Assembly (NCBI GenBank): GCA_029204225.1
Contig: CM055110.1
Coordinates: 46,825,003 to 46,889,002 of the forward strand
DNA: 64,000 bases
Source of the DNA: Diphasiastrum complanatum
Taxonomy: Eukaryota; Streptophyta; Lycopodiopsida; Lycopodiales; Lycopodiaceae
Direction: 5' to 3'
The notes under the pieces were generated by a model that was not told where the DNA came from, did not search any database, and saw only the letters and a program-made list of their open reading frames with translations. The stretch's first letter is position 1. The number at the start of each line of letters is the position of its first letter. Of the stretch, positions 22,415-33,448 are shown piece after piece. Position numbers and translations under genes: made by a program.

Positions 22415-25400
22415 ATGGAAGGAACATCTTCAGAAATCTGCTTGATCAACAAGTTCAACGGTGATGACTTCCACATGTGGAAGTTTAAGATGAAGATGAT
22501 ACTCACAGAAAAAGAACTCTGAGGATACATCAACAGTTCGATAACCAAGCCGACTGAACCTAACATGCTGACCACTTGGGAAGGTAACGATCGCAAAGCT
22601 TTGCCATTGTATCTCTGAATCTTAAAAATTCACAAATAGCTCATGTAGCTAATTGTTCCAGCTCCAAAGAGGCATGGGACATTCTTACTAGTCTATACGA
22701 AAGAACAGATGTATCAACTCGTATCTTCTTGAGAAAGAAGTCCATGTCACTCAAGATGAGTGAAGAAACCTCAGTCACTGATCATCCAAATGAGTTCAAA
22801 CAGCTACTCAATCAGTTAGCTGCAATAGGTTCGCCAGTATCGGAGGAAGATGCTAACATGTCTCTTCTGTCCAATCTCCCTCCCTCTTATGACAATCTTG
22901 TATTGCTACTTAACAATGCTCCTGAACTGTCTCTGCAAAAGGTGACAACAAGCTTATTGCAGAAAGAAGTAAGAAGGAAAAGCTTATTCACATTGAATTC
23001 GAAGACATTTGCTCTCTATTCAAATAAGCAAAATCTCCAGAAGAAGAAATCTTCGAATGACAAGAAGACAAAAGCTGATCAAAGTGATTTAGACTAGCAA
23101 TCACAATAACACAATCAACAGTATCAAAAGCCTAAGACCAAACTCTTCTGCAAGTATTGTAAGAGAACCAATCATGACATAAAAAATTGTCGAGTTCTCA
23201 ATCACAATGAAGCAAAAAAGAAGATGTAGCGGGATGGAGGATCTGATTCTGCTAGAACCTCTCATGGAAGTCCAACTTTGCTAATGATACAAGACGAACC
23301 CATTAGAGATGCATTAGATTGGTATCTCGATTCTGGTACTTCTCAACACATGACTTCATGTAAGTCCTTACTCGAAGACCTCACACCAGCAAATTCAAAG
23401 TATGTCTATTTTGGTGACTCAAGTGCACTACAGATTGAAGGCAAAGGATCTATTCGCCTTTATCTTCCAAATGGTAAATTGACTTTGCTCAAGGATGTAC
23501 TTTACGTACCCAAACTGACCAAAATTTATTGTCAGCCAGCAAGCTCATTGATCAGGGCTGTAGAGCCTTGTTCAATTCAAAGCAATGTACCACTTTGGAC
23601 AAGAATTGTAAATAAGTCCTCTCTACAAATAGAGAAGGTAATTTGTACATTCTAAGTCACGAATATGCACTTTCTACTAATGTGAGTACTTCAAATGTCC
23701 AATTATGGCATCAAAGATTAGGACACTTAAACATCAGATCAATCTTGTATATGCATCATAATAGTATGGTCAAGGATTTAAACTTTAATGCTGCCTCCAC
23801 TAACATTCACATGTCTGTGAGATGTGCCTACTAGGCAAACAACCTAGATCAAGATTCTCAAAAGGACATGCCACTAGAGCTAAGTCCATTCTAGAATTGA
23901 TACATAGTAATATGTGTGGCCCTATGAGTACTCCCTCTTTGGGTTCAACACTATTTTTTTTATCACTTTTATCGATGATTATTCGAGATTTACCAACATT
24001 ATGTTCATTAAGAACAAGTCTGAGGCATTCAATTATTTCAAAGATTTCAAACAATCTGTTGAGACACAGACTGGTCAACAACTCAAGACCCTGTGTGTAG
24101 ACAGTGTGGTGGAGAGTTTCTATCAAATGAAATGTTCGACTATTAGGCATTATTTGGCATTCATCATCAGTTCACCACCAGCTACACACCACAACAGAAT
24201 AGAGTAGCTGAAAGGAAGAACCAAACATTGCTAAATGCAACACGAACAATGATGTCAAATGCTCAGCTCACCAAGAATTTTTGGGCTGCAGTTGTTTCAA
24301 CAAAGCAGTCGACTCAAAGTCTCTTTTCGAAGCTTTCTATGGCTACAAACCGATTCTAAGACACCTTTGAGTGTTTCCTCTGATCTGAGAAAGAAGCTTG
24401 ATCTTGTCAGCTACAGGAGTATCTTCATTGAATACTCGACATCACACAAAGCATATCAAATTTTTGATGTTGAGTCAGGCTAAATCTCAATTAAGTTGAG
24501 ATGTTGTCTTTCTCAAAGACAAATTCTTCGACTTCAAGCAAAAGCGGCAAATGCAAGAGTTCGTCCCAACAACTCACATCACCATCGACAGGCCTCGACC
24601 TGCAACTGCTATAACGAACATCGAAGATACCCCTGTCACACAACAAGGAGAATCATCATCTCAGCAACTGACTATTGTTCGAAGATCTGCTCGACATCGA
24701 CAAGAATCTGATCGTTTTATCCCTCAGGCATTCATCAACAACGATGAACCTACTTCAGTAATAGAAGCATTGTTGAGTTCAAATGCAGACAACTGGCGTG
24801 CGTTCTGCCATGCATGCTGAGTACAATTCATTGAGGAAGAACAAGACTTGGCATCTTGTCGAAGCTCCTACTGATGCAAAGATCATCGATACCAAGTGGA
24901 TCTTCAAGTTAAAGCTCAATCCAGATGGTTCGAAAGCCAGATGAAAAGCTCGACTAGTCGTCAAAGGTTACGAACAAATCTATGTGATTGACTACATTGA
25001 GACATACATTCTGGTCATAAAACTTCAGTCAATTCGATCTCTATTCGCTATCACAGCTGCCGAAGCCAGAAGTTCACCAGATGGATGTTCAGACAGTTTT
25101 TCTGAACGAATATATACAAGAAGACATTTACATCTATCAACCTGAAGGTTACATCCTTCAAGGCCAAGAATATAAGGGTATGTATCCTGCAAAGAGCTCT
25201 TTATGGGCTAAAGCAAGCTCCAAGGGCCTGGTTCAGTAGAATCAATCGATTCTTGTTGCAGTATAACTTCATCCCAAACTTTGCTGACTCTAATGTTTAT
25301 CTCAAACATAGAGGCTCAAGCAATGTCATAATATCTCTATATGTTGATGACTCACTGATCATCAGCAATTCGATTCAGTTGCTTCATGAGATGAAGACAC

Positions 25401-26285
25401 TTTTGTCAAAGGAATTCGAAATGACCGATTCAAGCCCTGTGCACTACCTTCTAGGAATCGAGATAACTAGAGACAGAGCAAAGAGAAGTATCACGTTAAG
25501 TCAAGAAATGTATCTAACCAATGTACTCTACAGATATGGCATGGAAAACTGCAAGTCAATAGACTTGCCTATGGTCCTAGGATTTGAATTGTCAAAATAT
25601 ATGTGCTCGAAAACTGATGCAGAGAAGAAACATATGTGCAGGTACCCCTATCAATCGATAGTTGGATTGATCATGTATGCCATGGTCTTCACTCAACCCG
25701 ATCAAGCATTTATAGTCAACACATTGTCACAGTTTATGTCTGGAAGGCTCTACTCAGAGTACTAAGATACATTCAAGCTACTAAGCATTATGCTTTGTGT
25801 TATAATAGAAATACAGAAGATGCCTTGATATTACTTACTTATTCTGACTCTTATTGGACTGGTAATGTGGACACAAGAAAATCCACATCTGGCTATCTTT
25901 GCTTTCTAGCAGGATGACCCATTTCGTGGAATAGTTGAAAGCAAAAATGTATTTCCTTGTCCTCCACAGAATCAGAATATGTCGCAGCTACCTCTCCAGT
26001 GAAGAAAATTATCTGGCTCAGAAGATTGCTTCAGGATTTTATGATACTCTATTGTGACAATCAAAGCTGCATTGCTCTATCTATGAACCCACAAACTCAC
26101 TCTAGAACTAAACACATTGAAGTTCAATTTCATTTTCTTAGAGAGAAAGCTCAGAATAAAGATGTCAAATTAAGTTATTGTCCGACTGCCAGTACGTTGG
26201 TTGATATCTTGACTAAGCCTCTGTCAAGAGAAAAGCATGTTGCATTATGTAGCTTGCTTAATTTCATTCAAGATCCTAGGGGTTA
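22415..26285 (+). pseudogene. copia gag-pol relic, nearly full length
   Basis: The order of parts is that of Ty1/copia. Gag comes first (22415, INKFNGDDFHMWKFKMKMIL; continued 22729-23097), then the zinc knuckle CKYCKRTNHDIKNC (about 23144). The protease is at about 23320 (WYLDSGTSQHMT). The integrase HHCC region is at about 23705 (LWHQRLGHLNIRS) and the core starts at about 23945 (ITFIDDYSRF). The core's end is scrambled near 24240-24330. The IN/RT linker lies at 24480-24800. RT runs 24830-25765, with LYVDDSLIISN at about 25340. RNase H has STESEYVAA at 25960, and the tail LTKPLSREKHV lies near 26210. Many stops and frameshifts, including the loss of several core integrase residues, make it inactive. 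It lies between a truncated 5' LTR and a truncated 3' LTR. Confidence 0.9.
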
Positions 26286-26299
26286 AGCTTAAGCGGGGG
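26286..26299 (+). other. polypurine tract of the copia element
   Basis: AAGCTTAAGCGGGGGG lies between the RNase H end and the 3' LTR start (TATTGGAATTAAGC). This is the expected place for plus-strand priming. Confidence 0.65.
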
Positions 26300-26413
26300 G
26301 TATTGGAATTAAGCATCACTCCAACTCACCAAATTCGAGTCATCAGAACTCGAATCATTCGAGTTCGACTCACTCGAATCCAATTCATGTGCACCAATAT
26401 ACTATGTAAATAT

Positions 26414-26477
<64 letters not shown>

Positions 26478-26480
26478 GGT
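26300..26480 (+). mobile_element. 3' LTR of the copia element (truncated after the CT tract)
   Basis: It starts at TTGGAATTAAGC and matches the 5' LTR through ATTCGAGTTCGACTCA up to the (CT)n run at 26417-26475. The sequence after the run does not match the 5' LTR, so the LTR is broken at or near the microsatellite. Confidence 0.7.
26417..26475. repeat. (CT)n microsatellite inside the 3' LTR
   Basis: About 59 bases of CT, the counterpart of the tract at 21450-21518 and shorter by about five repeats. Confidence 0.97.
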
Positions 26481-26966
26481 GCTTTACTTTATGGTGATTG
26501 CAATTGAAGAGCAAAACTCGTGAAAGCTACTAGAAGAGCAATCGTGTGAGCGATACTACAAACTAAGGTGAGAATGATGTGAGGAATAATAGCTCGTTGA
26601 TAACGAAGGTTGTATGTTGTGCTTTATGATTTGGAATGGATGCTTACAACTTGCTGTGATTATCGTTGTGTAGTAGCAAGTTTTGGCTTGCAAAACTGTG
26701 ATTCGATACTCTTGCAATCAAGCGCTGCCTCAAGGAGCAGTAGTGGGCATTGTTACAGGTATTTTTCTACCTCTATTAATATATGGTTGGCGTTGGACAA
26801 CGATCAGATGTTGGCAACAAATATTAAAGCACCGTAAAGCGAAACCTATTTCAAGACATTTTGCCACCATCCCACCACACAAAACCATGCAAGCTAGCAC
26901 AGTGATAAAGACATGTGTCAATGCTGAATGTTAGTTGTTATCCATGTATAAAATAAGTATAGCAAC

Positions 26967-27450
26967 TTAGCCTTTATTCAGGTCGTTCCTTAAAAATTTT
27001 CTATAGATAATTCCAGTATTCATAGGAATAAGATGCCCAAAACTTTCATCAATAAACTCTTTAAAATGTTTAGAATTTGAATAGGTACAAGGTGGAATAT
27101 TATCAATATCAAACTCACAAAAGACTTGAAACATGGATCAATCACGGTAAAAATTTAGCTTTCTGATAGGAAGATCCTCTTTGCCACCACTGCTTTGCCC
27201 CTCATTGCCTTTATTCGGAAAGTATTTCTTCTTCTTGTTGCCACTGCCTGAGATGAATGAGCTTGAATTATTCAGATTGAAGGACCCTATTTTCTTGCTT
27301 GTATTCTGGAAGTATTTATCTTGTAAGGTAGAGAAGTTGGGCTTTTTAGGAAGGCGTTCAATTTCAAGTATATTTTTGACATCACCAAGGTGTGCTAGAA
27401 GCTTGGCAATAGGGTTAATGAAAAGTTCAATGACAGCTTCAATCATGTGT
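26967..27450 (-). pseudogene. unrecognised coding relic
   Basis: A single minus-strand phase runs from about 27450 to a stop near 26967, broken by one TGA at about 27138. Readable parts are AKLLAHLGDVKNILEIERLP, the lysine-rich NKKKKYFPNKGNEG and DLPIRKLNFYRD. After the stop come FQVFCEFDIDNIPPC, then FKEFIDESFGHLIPMNTG and IYRKFLRNDLNKG. The composition and phase continuity say coding. I do not recognise the family. It is cut on the left side of its 5' end by the plus-strand copia fragment that begins at about 27490. It could be a host gene fragment or part of an unfamiliar element. Confidence 0.4.
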
Positions 27451-27489
27451 TGTTTGATGTATATAATATGTAATGTTGTTGATGCTAGC

Positions 27490-28894
27490 ACCAGTATGCT
27501 AATCATGCAAGGTAGACGAAAGGGAAACATGTATCATTTGAGGGTACGCCTACTGACAGATCAAGCACACCAAGCTCATGACTATGCAGATGTTTTGTGG
27601 CACAGGAGACTATGCCAAATGAATTCAATGGCATTGTATCAGGCAAGCCAACATGGAGTTATCACAGGGGTAAGCATCACAAGTGCAACCGATTCGACAA
27701 CCTGCGATGCATGCATGAAAGGGAAGATGTCTTGAACTTCTTTTACCATAGACTCCTACAGAACAACAAAGATTCTGGAGCTGGTACATTCGGACATCTG
27801 TGGACCTTTCGATGTGATTTCAACAGGAGGCTCGAAATACTACATCACCTTCATTGACGATTATAGCAAGTTCGCCAGAGTCTACTTTATACACAACAAA
27901 TCAGATGCACTCGACAAGTTCGCAGAATACGTGAAAATGAGCGGAAAGATACACATGAAGCAAGGTGAAGCAATTAGGAGTGATCGTGGTGGAGAATACA
28001 TCTCAAACTGCTTCACTGACTTCTGCAATGATCGAGGAATCCTTCACAGAAGGACCGCATCCTACACACCACAACGCAATGGTGTGGCTGAGGACACTCA
28101 TGGAAGCCGCAAGGTGCATGATGGCCTACTCGAAGGCACCAAGAGTGCTATGGGCTGAAGTAGTAGCTACAGCTGCCTACATCCAAAATAGAATAGGCAA
28201 GTGTTTATCACACGAACTATGGTGGGGTAGAAAGCCCAATCTGACACATGTTCGGATTTTTGGTGGTGCAGCTTATGCACATATCCCTAATAAGCTTCGA
28301 AAGAAGCTTGATGAGAAAGTCGAATTAGGATATCTCGTCGGGTATGACAATTATTCGTCATACTACAGGATCTACATGCTAGAAACGAAACTAGTGAAGA
28401 CTGTCAGAGGCATCAAGTTCGATGAGACCAGAACAATGGTCGACAATGATTCTACCAACTATGAAGTCCTAGGAAAGCAGTACTACGACCTGCCAACCAT
28501 GATAGAGAGAGCAGAACCTGAACACTCAAACGAAGATGTTCGAACTCCACATCAGCTGAGCGATGAAGCAAATGAAAAAAGGACCGCAAGCCTACCTACA
28601 GCTACAACTCCTGTAAACCGAGATGGTTCCGGATCTAGCCGAAGAGACAAAGGCAAGAGCATTGTAGTACCCGAAGAATCTCCAAGGAGATCAACAAGAG
28701 AAAGAAGAGCGCCAACAAGATTTGTGCCAGACAGCTCGACTTCAACATCCGAAGAGTTTTGTGGATTCAGTGGCGAACCGCAGACATTCGAGGAAGCCAT
28801 TGACAGTCCAGACAAGGACAAATGGATCCAAGCCATGAACGAGCAGATTGAATCCATGAAGAAGAATGAGAACAAACAAGAGAGAACAGGTTGA
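27490..28894 (+). pseudogene. copia integrase fragment (second copia family)
   Basis: The reading starts in the pre-integrase zinc region (GNMYHLRVRLL, then VLWHRRLCQMNS and CDACMKGKMS). It passes into the integrase core in shifted frames: SKYYITFIDDYSKFARVYFI (27825), EAIRSDRGGEYISN (27970), TPQRNGVAE (28065). The C-terminal region follows (YIQNRIGKCLSHELWWGRKP, then FGGAAYAHIPNKLRKKLDEK). DD and E positions of the core are visible, but two frameshifts separate them. The IN/RT linker, rich in R, S and P, runs to about 28800. The first RT block (WIQAMNEQIESM) then starts and is cut at a stop at 28892-28894. No RT or RNase H remains. Confidence 0.85.
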
Positions 28895-29000
28895 ACATCA
28901 TATAGATGTCCAAGAAGGCCGCTAGTAAGCGAGACAATTTATGATTCGTGAGAGACATAGATTCTCTCACGCCGACGTGCTGTGTGGGTTTATCACAACA
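28895..29000 (+). mobile_element. LTR-like end joined to the truncated copia fragment
   Basis: CGCTAGTAAGCGAGACA, then TTCGTGAGAGA and TTCTCTCACGCCGACGTGC, match the LTR-like block at 8342-8395. It follows the broken RT start directly, so RT and RNase H were lost by an internal deletion down to the LTR, or this is a chimera. Confidence 0.5.
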
Positions 29001-29595
29001 ACGCTTAAGAAATTCACTGACAATGTTATGCAGATGATTTTCTTATCTTGAATACTTTGATTTCCAATTGTTATCTGTTCGTAATCAACTATTTATTGGC
29101 AAATTATTATGTTCACAATTCTTAGTCTTTTAAATCCCAATATGAAAGCTTAGTTTTACAATTGTACAAACTTTAACTACTACTGTGGTAGTGATTGTGA
29201 TTGTGTAAGCCCTTGCAACTAAAAACATTAAAAAAAATAAATGAATCATCACAATAACTTGACTTATTTGATACTTATCTCTTTAGCAAAAAAGCTAAAC
29301 CTCAAAGAAAAAAACGGAAATTTTTAATAATTTTTTTCTCAATCCAACAATTTCATCATTATGGCAAGGCCCTTGTGGTATAATACCACAGCGTTCTTGT
29401 TTTTTTTTTATTTATTTATTTTTTTTTTCTTGTTTTTGTTTTTTTCCTTTGTATTTCACATGCACTTCTCATAACCTGATGCTTGGGTTGAGGTAGCAAA
29501 TGCTAAACATAAGTGGACGGAGTGAATGCCCAAATGGCCGTAGAGATTTTGAGCCACTACACCCAACAAAAAGGCACAGTGGAGGGGCAAGAAAA
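29001..29595. other. no gene recognised
   Basis: AT-rich, with a T-rich tract near 29399-29450. No coding sequence or repeat family was seen. Confidence 0.4.
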
Positions 29596-29690
29596 GGGGG
29601 TTTATACTTTTGATCATTTGTTGTAAGCGGATATGGTCTTGCAATCCTAGTGGTAAAAAAAGGGGGTTTATACTTTTGATCATTTGTTCC
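29596..29690. repeat. short direct duplication, about 63-bp period
   Basis: AGGGGGTTTATACTTTTGAT continuing with CATTTGTT occurs near 29596 and again near 29660. It lies about 500 bp upstream of the BAHD gene. Confidence 0.85.
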
Positions 29691-30177
29691 CCTGGGGCCA
29701 GCTCATGCATTCAAGCTCTCCAGTGCGTCACTTGCGACATATTCTACGAGCTACCTAGCTCCTATATCCTACATTCTCTTCTGCCCATCAACATCCTTTA
29801 CGTATTCAGAAAGCAGCTTCTGCTACAAACTGTCTGCATGCTTGCTTGCATGCATAATGCCATCTATCATGACAGCGGTCAAACTGTAAGCTGCATGTTC
29901 ACCCAAAACCTGTGCATACAAGCTTTCAATTCTGGAGAGCTGCATGTAATATATCCATTGCTCAATATACTATTGTTTGTTTTGCAAATGAAAACCTCTT
30001 GTAGCAATTAGCTGGGATTCAGTCGGTTTGTTTGTGTACCCTTCCACCATTGCATTTGGATGCTGCAGCATCAGAAGCATTAATCGATGATACATTGTTG
30101 TTGCGTGTTTTTCTTGAAGAAGTTCAGGTGCTATTGATCTCTTTAGCAAGCTGCTTTGAAATTTCCGTGGTATCTAC

Positions 30178-31682
30178 ATGGAGTCCAAATTGTCTACAGC
30201 AAATAGTCTCAACATCAGATTGGTCTCTGAGACCATGGTCCGTCCTGCAGCTGATACAAAAGAAGGCACTCTTTTTCTAACCAACATCGACCATCTTCTC
30301 ATGTTTTACGCTCAAACTATCTATGTGTATCCCCATGTTTCCGAAGCAGAGAGTAAAGATGTGATTGAAATCCTGCGCAATGCTCTGGCCAAGGTGTTGG
30401 TGCCTTTCAACTTTATGGCAGGCAGGCTGAGGATGAACGATGATGAGGAACGGCTGGAAGTCCACTGCAACAGGGCTGGTGTTCTGTTTTCTCACGCGGA
30501 AACTGAGATTATAATTGCCGATATGGGAACCTTGGACTTCCTCAACCCTCTTCTCCCCAGACTTACAGCAGACCTGCAGCTTACTGACCAGCTTTCGGAC
30601 TGCCCATTGATGATCCTAAAGGTAAGGATTATGGCAGCTCTTATGAGACAATTGGTTTTGATATAGGATGAGAAAGGGGTGCAAAGATGCTGAATATTTG
30701 GCTTAAATTATTCTTGCAGGTGACTAAGTTCAGGTGCGGAGGCTTCATTGTTGGGCTATCCATCATACATGCATTGCTTGATGGGCAGTCGGGAGATATT
30801 TTTATGAACCAATTCGCATCTATCTCTCGAGGAGATGGTCTCACAGCACTGCCATATCTTAACAAAGAGGCTTTGAGAGCGAGAGATCCTCCTCGACCCA
30901 TTTATGAGCATCCCGAATTTATGAAAGCTTCTGTCCTTCAGGCATTCATGGCCAATTCAGACCCCAACGACCTTACTAGCCCTCAAGCTCTCTGGCCTCT
31001 TTCAAAAAATCAATGGAAAAGTTTTAGTTTTTGCACAAAATTTATAAACTATCTCCAAAGCAAGGCTCTTGAGGACGAAAGCCTGGTCAAAAAGTGCTCA
31101 AAGTTTGATGTTTTGGCAGCTTATCTCTGGCAGGCACGCACTAAAGCTCTAGATATGAGTCCAAACCAAGTATCTCAGCTCATGTTTGCAGTGGACTTCC
31201 GCCAACGATTCAATCCACCTCTTCCGAAAGAGCTTATTGGCAACGCTGTCGCTACATCATGCATCAGAACGAGTGCAAATAAAATCATAAACAGCCCGCT
31301 ATCATTTTGTGTGAAGCAGATTCAAGATGCTAAAGGCAAAATCACTGAAGCATATGTCAGGTCTACAATAGACTGGCTGCAGCTGAACAAAGGTAGTATT
31401 CTATCTGCTTCTGGTGGAATTATCATATCCTCATGGTCAAGGTTCATAACTTCGCGTATGAATTTGGGATGGGGTGCACCAGCCTACTCAGGTCCTGTTT
31501 TTCATGGTGAACAACTCAAGAACTTTGTCATTTTACTCCCCAAAAAGCAGCAAGAAGAAAGCATTTTTCATGTCTATCTAGCTCTCGAGGAACACCAGAT
31601 GGACAAATTCACACAAATATACCAAACATCATGTGAGATGGCCGAGCTTGACAGAAACGTGTGCATGCAGTGTAGACTGTAA
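30178..31682 (+). CDS. BAHD acyltransferase (omega-hydroxyacid/fatty-alcohol hydroxycinnamoyltransferase-like)
   Basis: Two exons, 30178-30621 and 30720-31682, flank a 98-bp intron with GTAAGG donor and TTGCAG acceptor; the spliced product is 468 aa, normal for BAHD enzymes. ATG at 30178 is the first in frame. Exon 1 has the usual N-terminal pattern (LFLTNIDHLLMFYAQTIYVY, then LVPFNFMAGRL). Exon 2 begins with VTKFRCGGFIVGLSIIHALLD. HALLDG is the catalytic HXXXDG; its histidine deprotonates the acyl acceptor. The second motif, usually DFGWG, reads NLGWG here. LMFAVDFRQRFNPPLPKELI and GNAV are the typical central block. The CGGFIVG and DWLQL/SRF context resembles feruloyl transferases that acylate omega-hydroxy acids or fatty alcohols for suberin and cutin (HHT/ASFT-like). 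Shikimate or spermidine transfer cannot be excluded. BAHD enzymes are cytosolic and use CoA esters. Confidence 0.88.
30622..30719 (+). other. intron of the BAHD gene
   Basis: GT..AG borders: AAAG|GTAAGG and TTCTTGCAG|GTG. Phase 0. Its position just before the VTKFxCGG block is the common BAHD intron site. Confidence 0.85.
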
Positions 31683-32215
31683 GTGTAAGTGGATTACATG
31701 CAACAGTTGTAGCTGTACGTTAGCGTAATCAGCTAAGATGCTAAAAAATATGCTTTTGCTGACCTGAAAGGCTTCCTAGTTTAGAGAGAAATAACTCCAT
31801 AACTTAACTGATGTAGAGGGCAGTTGCTAAATTCAATGAACCGTTTTTACTGATCTGAGAAGCTTTCTAGTTTAGATAGAAGTAATCTCGTTAGTTAACC
31901 CATGTTAAGAGAAGCCTCCAGTCTAGAGAGAAACAACTTCACTAGCTAACCCATTTCAGATTTATCATGATAAATTACTACATTTTGCAATACATCAACG
32001 AGATTCATTTTGCTTTGATGAATATCATATGTGTAGCAATGTGGATCAGAATTTTCCTTTGTCTCTTATAGCCTGATCAAATTGAGGGCAAGGATTTGAA
32101 GAAGCATTTGACAATATTTATAATTTGTTTAATTTTTACTTGGTCTACTTCCATCCAAATATGTGACCTCATAATTCATTTCAGTGTCATGGAGGAGGCT
32201 CGAGGGAAACAAATC
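31683..32215 (+). other. 3' flank of the BAHD gene with short diverged repeats
   Basis: GAAAGGCTTCCTAGTTTAGAG (31767) recurs in altered form at 31857 (GAAGCTTTCTAGTTTAGAT) and 31912 (GAAGCCTCCAGTCTAGAG), each followed by AGAA(G)TAA or AAACAAC. This is a loose three-copy tandem with period about 55-90 bp. No clear poly(A) signal could be chosen. Confidence 0.5.
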
Positions 32216-32480
32216 AAAAGAGAGGGGGGGGGGGGAGAGTGCGGCTCCTCGGCCCTTCCGCCCTGGAAGGTGCTGCACCCGAGGGCATTCTGCCAGTGGA
32301 AGGTTGCTGCTCCCTCGGGCCTTTGCCGCAACCTTCTGCCACGTGAATTCAGTTTTTACATTTTTTCTTAGGTAATTTTTTTTTACATGCACCTTTCAGA
32401 ATGTGCGTGTAAAAAAAAGTAAATTCGTTTACGTGCACCTTCTGGCGTCCTGAAGGTGCTTGTAAGAAACATTTGCCCCA
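32216..32480 (-). mobile_element. dispersed repeat, copy 1 (MITE/SINE-size, about 260 bp)
   Basis: The reverse complement resembles 59905-60170. Shared features in order are ACGTGCACCTT, GAATTTAC, TTTTTTACA(T/C)GCACATT, GTAAAAA, AAATGTAAAAAC, GAATTC.TGG, a GC-rich part with CTCGGGTGCA, then GGGCG(A/G)AAGGGCC. The AT-rich half and the GC-rich half keep the same order in both. I found no coding capacity. The TIR and target duplication are not certain. Confidence 0.75.
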
Positions 32481-32782
32481 CAGATTACGTCCAGTGAGGC
32501 ATCACCATTTCCTTTGTAAAAATTTGAAAACTGATTTTACGTTGAGAGAATTGCCTTGTGTTCAAACAATTTCAGTAATAGGCCGCTCTAGTATCCCACC
32601 TATCTTTTCGTTCTATTTTTCCAGTTTTCTTTGGACTAGCCTTGACAAAGGTAATGACAAAGAATACTATTATTATTATTTTTCTTTTTTTGGGGGAGCT
32701 AATTCTCTTGAAAAGCATCTTATAAACCTTGGCATCCATAGAGGGAATCTTATTATACATAAAATATGGCCCATAAGAACGA

Positions 32783-32808
32783 ACACACACACACACACAC
32801 ACACACAA
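32783..32808. repeat. (CA)n microsatellite
   Basis: About 26 bases of uninterrupted AC/CA. Confidence 0.95.
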
Positions 32809-33214
32809 TTGCAACCCATAAAGAAAAGTCTGGCCATTGAGAAATTTCAACTATAAATAGTATGACTCATCATCCTTCGTACCTAGTAAAGATTTTTGAT
32901 GATCTTTTTGCCAGGTTCACAACCATACATTCATGGCTCGATGTTACAACCTCAACAAAACTTTACAAGCCTTTTACCTAGTGAAAAAGTCATCAAGAAA
33001 TCAATTCTCTAAAACACAAAAGTGTGGGCTCTTCGACCAATTAATTAGTGATTATATCATAATATATATGTATTTTTTTTTCAAATGTAGGCGCTACTCT
33101 TTCCACCCAGTGCATCCATGTGGCACTTCCAAAGTGGTTAGTCAGAGTCAAGCTGCTTATTACGTTTCATGTACATGTGAAAAAAATTCATGATACCCAT
33201 TATGCAATGGAATG

Positions 33215-33335
33215 CGCCGGCAGAGGACATTTTGCCCGGTTCGGCTTTCCAAAAATATTTAGGCTCGACCCCACTAAGCCTTGCCTAAAATATTCTGGAA
33301 ATCCTTACCGGGCAAAATGTCCTCTGCCCGACACC
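33215..33335. repeat. foldback hairpin, arms about 48 bp
   Basis: The left arm (about 33215-33264) begins GGCAGAGGACATTTTGCCCG. The right arm (about 33283-33333) ends with its perfect complement. The outer 22 bases pair without mismatch and the inner ~25 pair with a few mismatches (TTTCCAAAAATATTTAGGC against GCCTAAAATATTCTGGAAA). The loop is about 18 bases. It could be a small foldback element or a hairpin-RNA locus. Confidence 0.85.
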
Positions 33336-33448
33336 TTCAATAATAGTTAGAAATATAATTGCAAAGTACTTGCAAACTAGACTAGTAATAGCCAATTGCC
33401 TTTTGTAGCATGAAACAAGTTACAACATATAGATAAAACATTGCAACA

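Noticed and set aside
26683-26934. 83-aa frame with a hydrophobic segment
   Set aside because: Short, without conservation evidence, and it lies in sequence following the broken 3' LTR.
32129-32392. Three overlapping frames of 63-91 aa
   Set aside because: All are translations of the GC-rich half of the dispersed repeat.
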